In this document: piece after piece, positions 1-5,141 of the stretch
Position numbering within the stretch: the first letter of the stretch is position 1
Layout: each line of letters begins with the position of its first letter
Assembly (NCBI GenBank): GCA_031287815.1
Contig: JAITSM010000164.1
Span: 1-5,614, forward strand
Reading direction: 5' to 3'
From: Prevotellaceae bacterium
GTDB taxonomy: Bacteria > Bacteroidota > Bacteroidia > Bacteroidales > UBA932
DNA: 5,614 bases
The notes under the pieces: generated by a model
The model's input: only the letters and a program-made list of their open reading frames with translations
Database searches by the model: none
What the model was told of the DNA's origin: nothing
Made by a program: the position numbers and the translations under genes

Positions 1-189
1 CACTGCAAGCTTTGCAGGGGACACTGCAAACGAACTATACACTAAAACCTGAAAGGAGGGGATAAGTTAGGAGAACGCCGGGGTACATTCTTCAGGGGAA
101 CTTTGGTTTCCCGGAGTGGGGGGACAACCTACTGCACGCGTCGGGACAATCCCTCGAGCGCTTCTACGTCCCGGCGGGGGCGGACGAAG
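1..189. other. GC-rich leading segment with small hairpins, no recognised gene
   Basis: I recognise no gene here. One plus-strand frame is open from about 46 to 276 and another from about 61 to 243, but both run straight into the heptamer repeat and the IS, are rich in Arg, Gly and Ser, and match no family I know. The minus-strand frames are broken by stops. Several short inverted repeats are visible: CTGCAA (3-8) with TTGCAG (12-17), CCTGAA (48-53) with TTCAGG (91-96), GGGGAAC (95-101) with GTTTCCC (106-112, one G-T pair), and CGGGAC (142-147) with GTCCCG (168-173). The stretch is more GC-rich than the AT-rich intergenic DNA elsewhere in the window. It could be the decayed end of an upstream gene or a structured RNA; I cannot decide. 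Confidence 0.4.
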
Positions 190-227
190 GTGGAAAGTGG
201 AAGGTGGAAAGTGGAAAGTTGCCGGCG
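190..227. repeat. Heptamer repeat, left arm plus core (IS-interrupted hairpin)
   Basis: Four imperfect tandem copies of a 7-nt unit are seen: GTGGAAA (190-196), GTGGAAG (197-203), GTGGAAA (204-210) and GTGGAAA (211-217). GTT and the GC-rich core GCCGGCG (221-227) follow. The complementary arm resumes at 655 on the other side of the miniature IS. The same design, a heptamer arm next to a GCYGGCG-type core, recurs at 3854-3934 and 4694-4813, so this is a member of a local repeat family. Confidence 0.75.
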
Positions 228-246
228 CAGGGTCGACGCATATAAA
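228..246 (+). repeat. Left terminal inverted repeat of the ISAs1-type element
   Basis: It begins CAGGGTCGACGCATATAAA and matches the reverse complement of the right end with three mismatches in 19 positions. It directly abuts the GCCGGCG core of the surrounding heptamer repeat. Confidence 0.85.
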
Positions 247-308
247 ATTTTTGGATTATTGTTTAATTGCGTTTAGATACAAGAAATAAAAGGCTACATT
301 TGCAAGAA

Positions 309-638
309 ATGACGGAAATAACCATGCCTACTACCCTTCACCAAGCGTTTATAAAATTGCCCGATCCCCGGGTACGGCGTAATCGCCGGCATAGTCTGAT
401 AGAAATTGTTATTTTGAGTATATTAGCGGTGCTTAGCGGAGCCGCTTCGTGGAATGCTATTGCACTGTTTGGAAGAACTAACATCGACTTTCTCCGCCAA
501 ATACTAGAAAACTTTTCCACCGTACAAAAAATTGCGCTCAACTTATTGAAAAAGGATCGAGGAAAGGAATCCCTGCGTTCCAAACGATTAAAAGCGGGGT
601 GGAGCAAAGACTTCCTCTTAGAACTTATCAAAATCTAA
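309..638 (+). pseudogene. ISAs1-family transposase remnant, N- and C-terminal parts fused in frame
   Basis: The product from ATG 309 has 109 residues. Residues about 6-66 are the N-terminal ISAs1 transposase-associated domain (the DDE_Tnp_1-associated type). They show the typical pattern of a LPDPRVRRNRRHSL stretch followed by a hydrophobic helix, SWNAIALFG and FLRQIL. Residues about 67-109 match the family's extreme C-terminus: ENF, IALNLLKKD, KRLKAGW and a final FLLELIKI. The join falls near nucleotides 504-512. The whole catalytic DDE core of about 250 residues is absent, so the protein cannot be an active transposase. The frame is still open, with no stop at the join. Starts at TTG 267 or ATG 324 are also possible; ATG 324 leaves the conserved MPTTLHQAF stretch at the N-terminus. 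If made, the product might bind the element's ends or partner with intact transposase, but that is inference. Confidence 0.85.
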
Positions 639-652
639 ATGCGTCGGCCCTG
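634..652 (-). repeat. Right terminal inverted repeat of the ISAs1-type element
   Basis: Read on the minus strand it begins CAGGGCCGACGCATTTAGA, matching the left end. It overlaps the TAA stop (636-638) of the transposase remnant, the usual compact arrangement in ISAs1 elements. Confidence 0.85.
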
Positions 653-654
653 TT

Positions 655-676
655 CTTTCCGCTTTTCACTTTCAAG
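655..676. repeat. Heptamer repeat, right arm of the IS-interrupted hairpin
   Basis: Three 7-nt units, TTTCCGC (656-662), TTTTCAC (663-669) and TTTCAAG (670-676), each resemble TTTCCAC, the reverse complement of the left-arm unit GTGGAAA, with 1, 1 and 2 mismatches. Removing 228-652 would bring the arms together around GCCGGCG as one hairpin with the same plan as the element at 3854-3934. The -33 part of the promoter proposed for the DUF2723 gene lies in this arm. Confidence 0.65.
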
Positions 677-700
677 ATTGAACTATTTTCAGTAAATTTG
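670..700 (+). promoter_or_regulatory. Probable Bacteroidetes-type promoter for the DUF2723 gene
   Basis: TAAATTTG at 693-700 matches the Bacteroidetes -7 consensus TAnnTTTG exactly. A TTTC at 670-673, one base off the -33 consensus TTTG, lies 19 bp upstream, within the usual spacing. Transcription would begin near 705-708, giving a leader of about 20-25 nt before ATG 729. The -33 element is in the right arm of the heptamer repeat, 18 bp beyond the IS end. Confidence 0.55.
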
Positions 701-728
701 CCGGGCTAATTATCAACTATTGTTACCA

Positions 729-3700
729 ATGAACAATTTTAAACGCCTTAACAATTTAACCGGCTGGGTAGTATTTGCCGTAGCCGCCGTTACCTACCTT
801 TTGACTATTGAGCCCACCACGAGTTTTTGGGATTGCGGCGAATTTATAGCCTCGTCCTACAAGCTGGAAGTCGGACATCCGCCGGGAAACCCGTTGTTTC
901 AAATGCTCGGCAGGCTGTTCAGTATGTTCGTGGCAGAAGAACATGCCGCCATGATGATCAATTCCATGAGCGCCCTGAGCAGCGCGTTTACTATTTTGTT
1001 CCTCTTCTGGACGATTACGCACCTTGCGCGCCGCCTTATGGAGCGCGGCAAAGAAGAAGCCCTGTCGCAGGGCAATGTCATCGCCGTTCTCAGCGCCGGC
1101 GCAGTGGGAGCATTGGCGTATACCTTTTCCGACACGTTTTGGTTTTCGGCGGTAGAGGCGGAAGTATATGCGCTGTCGTCGCTGTTCACGGCGGTGGTGT
1201 TCTGGGCGATTCTGCGGTGGGAAGACGAAGCCGACAAAAAGTACGCCAACCGGTGGTTGATACTTATTATTTACCTCATGGGGTTGTCGGTCGGCGTACA
1301 CTTGTTGAATTTGCTGGCTATTCCGGCAATTGTGCTGGTATATTATTTCAAGAAATATACGGTTTCCTTTTGGGGAATTGTGTTGTCATTGGTCATATCG
1401 GTGTTGTTGCTTGGTTTTGCTATGTGGCTTATACCAACGCTTCCGCACATGGCGGGCTTTGTAGACCGTATATTTGTTAATCATTTCGGGCTGCCGTTTA
1501 ATTCCGGCGCGGTGTTCTTTGTATTTGCCCTGTTTGCCTTGCTGGCGTGGGCTATCCATTATACGCATCAAAAGAAAAAATATTTTTGGAACACGGCCGC
1601 GCTTTGTTTTACGGTTTTTGTAATCGGGTTCACGTCGTTTGCAATGGTGGTTATCCGCTCGTCGGCAAATACGCCCACCAACGAAAACCAGCCGGATAAT
1701 CCCTATTCGCTGCTTTATTATTTAAACCGCGAACAGTACGGCAGCGTGCCGCTGCTCTCGGGGCCTACCTTTGCAACGCCGCCGATAGCGATAAAAGAAA
1801 ATAATAAATATGTCAAATATAACGGCAAGTACGTGCAAAAACCGGGCTCTATTTCGGAATATGAATATGACAACCGTTACACCATGTTTTTCCCGCGCAT
1901 GCACAGCCGCCAGCCGGAACATATTGCGCACTATCAGCAATACATTAGCGGGCGCGGGAAAACGGCGCCGTCGCTGGAACGGGATGGAGACGTGGAATAT
2001 CTGCCGACTTTCCGGGAAAACCTTACCTACTTTTTCGATTACCAGTTAGGATGGATGTACTGGCGTTATTTTATGTGGAATTTTGCAGGACGGCAAAATG
2101 ATATTCAGGGGCACGGCAACAGTTTCCACGGGAATTGGGAATGCGGCATCCCGTTTATCGACGAAGCGCGGCTGGGAAATGTGGATGAAATGCCGGCCTA
2201 TTTAGCCAACCACAAAGCGCGTAACCATTATTACCTGCTGCCTTTATTATTAGGCTTGGCAGGGCTTTTTTATCAATTGAAAAAAGATAAAAAGAATTTT
2301 TCCGTCATTGCCACCTTATTTGTCCTTACCGGCATAGCCATTGTCGTGTACCTGAACCAAACGCCCAATCAGCCGCGCGAACGCGACTATGCGTATGCCG
2401 GCTCGTTTTACGCCTTTTCTATTTGGATTGGACTGGGCGTGCTGGCGGTGTATGAATTATTCCGTCAAAAAATGCCGGCGCTGGCAGCAGCGGTAACGGC
2501 CGGCGGATTATGCATCCTCATTCCGGTGCAAATGGGCGCCGTCAATCGGGACGACCATGACCGCAGCAACCGCTACACGGCGCGCGACGTGGCATACAAT
2601 TATTTTATGTCCTGCGAAAAGAATGCAATTATTGTTACCGTCGGCGACAACGATACTTTCCCGCTTTGGTACGTACAGGAAGTAGAAGGCATCCGCACCG
2701 ACGTGCGCGTGGTCAATACCAGCCTGCTTAGCGCCGACTGGTACATCGACCAGATGCGTATCCGGCAGTATGACTCGCCGCCGTTGCCGATTAAGATAGC
2801 CCGCGAAAATTACCTTGCAGGAACAAACGATTACCGGACAATAAACGAAAAAATCACCCGTCCGGTCGATATACGGGAAGTTACGGCCGACGGAAAAGTG
2901 TATTCGCCGCCGCGCAACCTGGTAATACCGGTGAATAAAGAAAATGTCCTGAAAAACGGCACGGTGAAATTTACCGCCATTCCCGAAACGGATGCATTTA
3001 GCATAGCGGCTACAACCCATATCGACGACCTCCATAAAATTCCCGATACCATCACGATTACCATTCCGAAAACAGTGGACGGGGAATCAAAAAACGGTAT
3101 AACAAAAACCGAGATGGTACTCTTGGATATATTGGCCAACAACGATTGGGAACGCCCCATCTATTTTGTTTCGTTGGGCGGCGACGTGAACTTGGGTTTG
3201 CGCGACTACTTGCAATACGACGGCTTTGCCCACCGGCTAACCCCCTTCCGCAACGCCTCGTTGACGAATAAACCCGATATTATGAGCGCCTATGAACGGC
3301 TGAAAAGCGTGTACCGCTGGGGCAATATCAATAATCCGGATGTATGGATTGACTACAACACCTTCCTCTCGCTGACCGCTATTTTGAATATCCGCAATAT
3401 GCATGTGGAAACCGCCGAAGCCTTGCTTACAATGGGCGAAAAAGAAAAAGCTATCGAAATACTCGACCTCGCGGTGGAACGCATGCCCGACGAAATATTC
3501 CCCTATTGCACCTCGTCCCTGCAAAGCGATGCAACCATAATAAACCTTATTGAACAATATTATGCGGCGGGCGACAGCACAAAAGCAAATACTATGGCGG
3601 AACGCTTCATCAAAGAAGCCGACGAAAATTTATTTTTCTATACCCGCACAAAGAATGGCGGGGAACGCGAAGTAGATTATACGTTGCAAGTATTGAATTA

Positions 3701-3851
3701 CCTCGCCTCCGTTTGCTACTCCTATGGAAACATGGAACTGAGCCTGGCCACGCAAAAGGTATGGCAGCAGCACCTGCAATATGTGCGGGACAGCAACCCC
3801 TATCTCTTTACTATCTTAAAGCAAAAATATAAACTGGAAGACGATATTTAG
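729..3851 (+). CDS. DUF2723 family membrane protein, predicted GT-C type protein O-glycosyltransferase (TMEM260-like)
   Basis: The 1040-residue product is a multi-pass inner-membrane protein. Hydrophobic segments lie near residues 13-27, 80-100, 117-134, 147-163, 175-206 (probably two), 213-235, 259-277, 287-309, 500-516, 524-541, 556-576 and 583-601, giving about 12-13 helices. The first loop carries the family's most conserved stretch, FWDCGEF (33-39) with D35 and E38, followed by GHPPGNPLF (49-57). This is the place where GT-C enzymes keep their catalytic acid. Other family motifs are QPRERDYAYAGSF (548-560), GDNDTFPLWYVQ (639-650) and NDWERPIYF (805-813). The C-terminal 430 residues are soluble and probably periplasmic, ending in TPR-like helices (about 890-970). 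Animal TMEM260, which shares DUF2723, is a protein O-mannosyltransferase (CAZy GT117). A similar role on exported proteins is inferred, and the donor and targets are unknown. ATG 729 was chosen because family members start with this MNNFKRLNN-like sequence; TTG 720 is less likely. No frameshift is seen. Confidence 0.9.
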   Translation: MNNFKRLNNLTGWVVFAVAAVTYLLTIEPTTSFWDCGEFIASSYKLEVGHPPGNPLFQMLGRLFSMFVAEEHAAMMINSMSALSSAFTILFLFWTITHLARRLMERGKEEALSQGNVIAVLSAGAVGALAYTFSDTFWFSAVEAEVYALSSLFTAVVFWAILRWEDEADKKYANRWLILIIYLMGLSVGVHLLNLLAIPAIVLVYYFKKYTVSFWGIVLSLVISVLLLGFAMWLIPTLPHMAGFVDRIFVNHFGLPFNSGAVFFVFALFALLAWAIHYTHQKKKYFWNTAALCFTVFVIGFTSFAMVVIRSSANTPTNENQPDNPYSLLYYLNREQYGSVPLLSGPTFATPPIAIKENNKYVKYNGKYVQKPGSISEYEYDNRYTMFFPRMHSRQPEHIAHYQQYISGRGKTAPSLERDGDVEYLPTFRENLTYFFDYQLGWMYWRYFMWNFAGRQNDIQGHGNSFHGNWECGIPFIDEARLGNVDEMPAYLANHKARNHYYLLPLLLGLAGLFYQLKKDKKNFSVIATLFVLTGIAIVVYLNQTPNQPRERDYAYAGSFYAFSIWIGLGVLAVYELFRQKMPALAAAVTAGGLCILIPVQMGAVNRDDHDRSNRYTARDVAYNYFMSCEKNAIIVTVGDNDTFPLWYVQEVEGIRTDVRVVNTSLLSADWYIDQMRIRQYDSPPLPIKIARENYLAGTNDYRTINEKITRPVDIREVTADGKVYSPPRNLVIPVNKENVLKNGTVKFTAIPETDAFSIAATTHIDDLHKIPDTITITIPKTVDGESKNGITKTEMVLLDILANNDWERPIYFVSLGGDVNLGLRDYLQYDGFAHRLTPFRNASLTNKPDIMSAYERLKSVYRWGNINNPDVWIDYNTFLSLTAILNIRNMHVETAEALLTMGEKEKAIEILDLAVERMPDEIFPYCTSSLQSDATIINLIEQYYAAGDSTKANTMAERFIKEADENLFFYTRTKNGGEREVDYTLQVLNYLASVCYSYGNMELSLATQKVWQQHLQYVRDSNPYLFTILKQKYKLEDDI

Positions 3852-3853
3852 CC

Positions 3854-3934
3854 TTAAAAGTTAAAAACTAAAAGTTAAAAGTTAGCTGGCGCCGGCGTTT
3901 TAATTTTTAGTTTTTAACTTTTAACTTTTAACTT
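3854..3934. repeat. Heptamer-armed hairpin between the DUF2723 gene and sufC
   Basis: The left arm is made of 7-nt units TTAAAAG, TTAAAAA, CTAAAAG and TTAAAAG (3854-3881). The centre is GCTGGCGCCGGC (3885-3896), almost a palindrome. The right arm carries the complementary T-rich units. Positions 3854-3873 and 3905-3924 are perfect 20-nt inverted copies. The repeat starts 3 nt after the DUF2723 stop codon and ends 9 nt before the sufC start. It could end or weaken transcription or protect the 3' end of the upstream mRNA. The T-rich right arm would act like a terminator tail on the plus strand, but the stem is mostly A-T, so this is uncertain. Confidence 0.85.
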
Positions 3935-3942
3935 GAGAACAC

Positions 3943-4683
3943 ATGCTATTAGAAATAAAAAATCTTCATGCCAGTACGGGCGGAAAAGAAATTCTGAAAG
4001 GAATAAACCTTTCAATCAATGCAGGTGAAGTGCACGCCGTCATGGGGCCGAACGGCTCGGGAAAAAGCACGCTGTCGGCAGTGCTGGCAGGGCGCGATAC
4101 GTTCCACGTTACCGAAGGCGAAGTGCTGTTTAACGGAAAAAATTTATTGGCGCTGCCGCCCGAAGAGCGTTCGCACGAGGGGCTGTTTCTCGGATTCCAG
4201 TATCCGGTGGAGATTCCGGGCGTAACCAATGTCAACTTTATGAAGACGGCGGTGAATGAACACCGCAAACATAAAAACCTTCCCCCGCTGTCGGCGGCAG
4301 AATATTTAAAGCTCATGCGCGAGAAAATGGCAATTGTCGAAATGGATACCACCTTTTCGGCGCGGGGCGTGAATGTCGGCTTTTCAGGGGGGGAGAAAAA
4401 ACGCAATGAAATTTTCCAACTGGCGATGCTCGAGCCGACGCTGGCCATCCTCGACGAAACCGACAGCGGGCTGGATGTAGATGCATTGCGCATTGTGGCG
4501 GGCGGCGTAAATAAATTGAAACGCCCCGACAACTCCTTTATCGTCATCACCCACTACCAGCGCCTGCTTGATTACATTGTGCCCGACGTGGTGCATGTAC
4601 TGTGCGACGGGCGCATCATTAAAACCGCCGGAAAAGAACTGGCGATAGAAGTAGAACAAAAAGGGTACGACTGGCTGAAATAG
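3943..4683 (+). CDS. sufC: Fe-S cluster assembly ATPase SufC
   Basis: The 246-residue cytoplasmic ABC-type ATPase is the energy-supplying subunit of the SUF Fe-S cluster scaffold, where it normally works with SufB and SufD. All motifs are intact: Walker A GPNGSGKST (35-43, K41), Q-loop Q86 in GFQYPVEIPGV, ABC signature FSGGEKKRNEI (147-157), Walker B LAILDETDSGLD (167-178, catalytic E172) and the switch histidine H204 in VITHYQR. The length is normal for SufC. The GFQYPVEIPGV and DETDSGLD variants distinguish SufC from transporter ABC subunits. ATG 3943 is the natural start because the family begins MLxIKNLHAS-like. There is no Shine-Dalgarno sequence, as expected for Bacteroidetes. sufB, sufD and sufS usually sit next to sufC, but upstream is the DUF2723 gene and downstream come repeats and minus-strand genes. 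A run of seven G (4387-4393) lies in the signature codons. Confidence 0.97.
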   Translation: MLLEIKNLHASTGGKEILKGINLSINAGEVHAVMGPNGSGKSTLSAVLAGRDTFHVTEGEVLFNGKNLLALPPEERSHEGLFLGFQYPVEIPGVTNVNFMKTAVNEHRKHKNLPPLSAAEYLKLMREKMAIVEMDTTFSARGVNVGFSGGEKKRNEIFQLAMLEPTLAILDETDSGLDVDALRIVAGGVNKLKRPDNSFIVITHYQRLLDYIVPDVVHVLCDGRIIKTAGKELAIEVEQKGYDWLK

Positions 4684-4693
4684 GAGCCGGAGG

Positions 4694-4813
4694 GTCAGTT
4701 GGCAGTAGGCAGTTTTCAGTAGGCAGTGGCTGGCGCCTTTTTAGTTTCAGGTTTCAAGTTTAAGGTTGCTGGCGCCAGCCAACTCTTAACTTTTAGTTTT
4801 TAGTTCTTAACTT
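4694..4813. repeat. Composite heptamer repeat with two GCTGGCGCC cores
   Basis: Three blocks with 7-nt periodicity alternate with two GC-rich cores. Block 1 (4694-4728) has units GTCAGTT, GGCAGTA, GGCAGTT, TTCAGTA and GGCAGTG. Core 1 is GCTGGCGCC (4729-4737). Block 2 (4738-4765) has TTTTTAG, TTTCAGG, TTTCAAG and TTTAAGG. Core 2 is the perfect palindrome GCTGGCGCCAGC (4768-4779), extended by GTT/AAC with one bulged base. Block 3 (4780-4813) has CAACTCT, TAACTTT, TAGTTTT, TAGTTCT and TAACTTT. The array starts 10 nt after the sufC stop and ends at the stop of the small minus-strand frame, so it lies between two convergent units. A bidirectional terminator is one possible role. Confidence 0.8.
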
Positions 4814-4903
4814 TTAAAAATCGCTTCCCACAATAGCTGTAACCACAGCGGCATATTCACCTCCGCCGTTACCCGCAGTAAAAACAGTTGTATTTCTATC
4901 CAT
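4814..4903 (-). CDS. Possible small protein of 29 residues, unknown
   Basis: I do not recognise this frame. It runs from ATG at 4903 to TAA at 4814 and encodes a 29-residue peptide with a soluble, glycine-rich centre (AGNGGGEYAAVV) and an acidic end (GSDF). There is no signal peptide or membrane segment. In favour of it being real: its leader is the AT-rich, Shine-Dalgarno-free type seen upstream of Bacteroidetes genes, its codons are GC-richer than the DNA around it, and the heptamer array begins exactly at its stop codon, as near the stops of the DUF2723 gene and sufC. Against it: its length is easily reached by chance, and an overlapping 37-codon frame starts at 4920. It could also be the decayed end of a larger gene. 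Confidence 0.35.
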   Translation of the reverse strand: MDRNTTVFTAGNGGGEYAAVVTAIVGSDF

Positions 4904-4929
4904 ATTAGTTTTAGTTTCATATTTTTTTG

Positions 4930-4937
4930 TATTTTTG
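4930..4937 (+). promoter_or_regulatory. Candidate -7 promoter box (TATTTTTG)
   Basis: TATTTTTG matches the Bacteroidetes -7 consensus TAnnTTTG and lies 17 bp before the first of three strong hairpins. A transcript starting near 4944 would contain all three. No clean TTTG is present at the -33 position (the region near 4907-4911 reads GTTTT), and the T-rich context makes chance matches common, so support is weak. Confidence 0.3.
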
Positions 4938-4943
4938 TGTCCG

Positions 4944-5090
4944 CTTTAATATAAAAGGTGCCTGTGCACCAAAGAAGATTATAGCTCCTCTTTTTCGTGG
5001 TGCTTAGACACCTTAACCGTTCAATATCTTTTAATGTTATACTATTGAACGGAGGAAAACAGGGGCTATATTTATTTTGCCCCTGTTGTA
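4944..5090 (+). ncRNA. Candidate structured RNA with three consecutive hairpins
   Basis: Hairpin 1 pairs AAGGTG (4955-4960) with CACCTT (5009-5014), a symmetric 5x5 internal loop follows, then GCACCA (4966-4971) pairs with TGGTGC (4998-5003), and after a 2-nt bulge positions 4972-4978 pair with 4989-4995. Hairpin 2 is a perfect 10-bp stem (5017-5026 with 5043-5052, loop 16 nt). Hairpin 3 is a perfect 9-bp stem (5058-5066 with 5079-5087, loop 12 nt). The three stems follow each other with only short linkers, there is no protein-coding frame across them, and a promoter-like box precedes them on the plus strand. I cannot match the layout to tmRNA, RNase P, SRP RNA or a known riboswitch. The strand is uncertain because stems read the same both ways. 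Confidence 0.4.
5056..5087 (-). terminator. Possible terminator of the minus-strand FISUMP-like gene
   Basis: On the minus strand the 9-bp stem AACAGGGGC / GCCCCTGTT ends in TTTT (5059-5056, the first two T also paired) followed by CC. It lies about 55 nt downstream of the FISUMP-like stop codon. The T-run is short. On the plus strand the same stem is followed by GTATGT, a poorer terminator tail. This is the same structure as hairpin 3 of the candidate RNA. Confidence 0.4.
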
Positions 5091-5141
5091 TGTAAAGAAC
5101 ATTTTTAGTTTTTCAAGTTGTTATATTATGTCGGTTAAATT

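Larger units (their letters stand above)
228..652 (+). mobile_element. Miniature ISAs1-family element, 425 bp, internally deleted
   Basis: The two ends are inverted copies starting CAGGGTCGACGCAT on the left and, read inward from the right, CAGGGCCGACGCAT. They agree at 16 of the first 19 positions. The only reading frame between them fuses the beginning and the end of an ISAs1-type transposase, and its stop codon overlaps the right repeat, which is usual for this family. Full ISAs1 elements are roughly 1.2-1.4 kb with a transposase near 370-380 residues, so about two thirds of the element is missing. ISAs1 elements normally duplicate 8-10 bp of target. The flanks here (GCCGGCG on the left, TTCTTTCC on the right) show no such duplication. 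It sits in the core of a hairpin repeat. It can probably move only if a full-length relative supplies transposase. Confidence 0.85.

Noticed and set aside
46..276. Open plus-strand frame across the left end of the window
   Set aside because: It is rich in Arg, Gly and Ser, matches no family, and continues through the heptamer repeat and into the IS, so its length reflects GC-rich DNA lacking stops.
267..308. TTG start for the transposase remnant
   Set aside because: ISAs1 transposases begin close to the LPDPR region; ATG 309 or 324 fits, and the extra residues resemble no family sequence.
218..662. Target-site duplication around the miniature IS
   Set aside because: The 8-10 bases on the two sides do not match; only the flanking heptamer arms are related, and they are inverted.
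720..728. TTG start three codons upstream of the DUF2723 ATG
   Set aside because: ATG 729 begins the recognisable family N-terminus, so the rarer codon is unnecessary.
756..3557. Reading frames on the minus strand and in other plus frames within the DUF2723 gene
   Set aside because: They have no family similarity and lie opposite or beside a gene with clear motifs along its whole length.
3966..4659. Alternative frames inside sufC
   Set aside because: SufC carries all its motifs in one continuous frame; the others are shadows.
4694..4813. CRISPR array
   Set aside because: The units are only 7 nt, directly joined and imperfect, with no spacers and no cas gene.
4957..5014. tRNA or tmRNA gene
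   Set aside because: No TTCRA-type T-arm, anticodon stem or acceptor pairing can be drawn.
4955..5052. Integron attC site
   Set aside because: It is a folded dyad, but the conserved GTTRRRY / RYYYAAC boxes and a cassette layout are missing.
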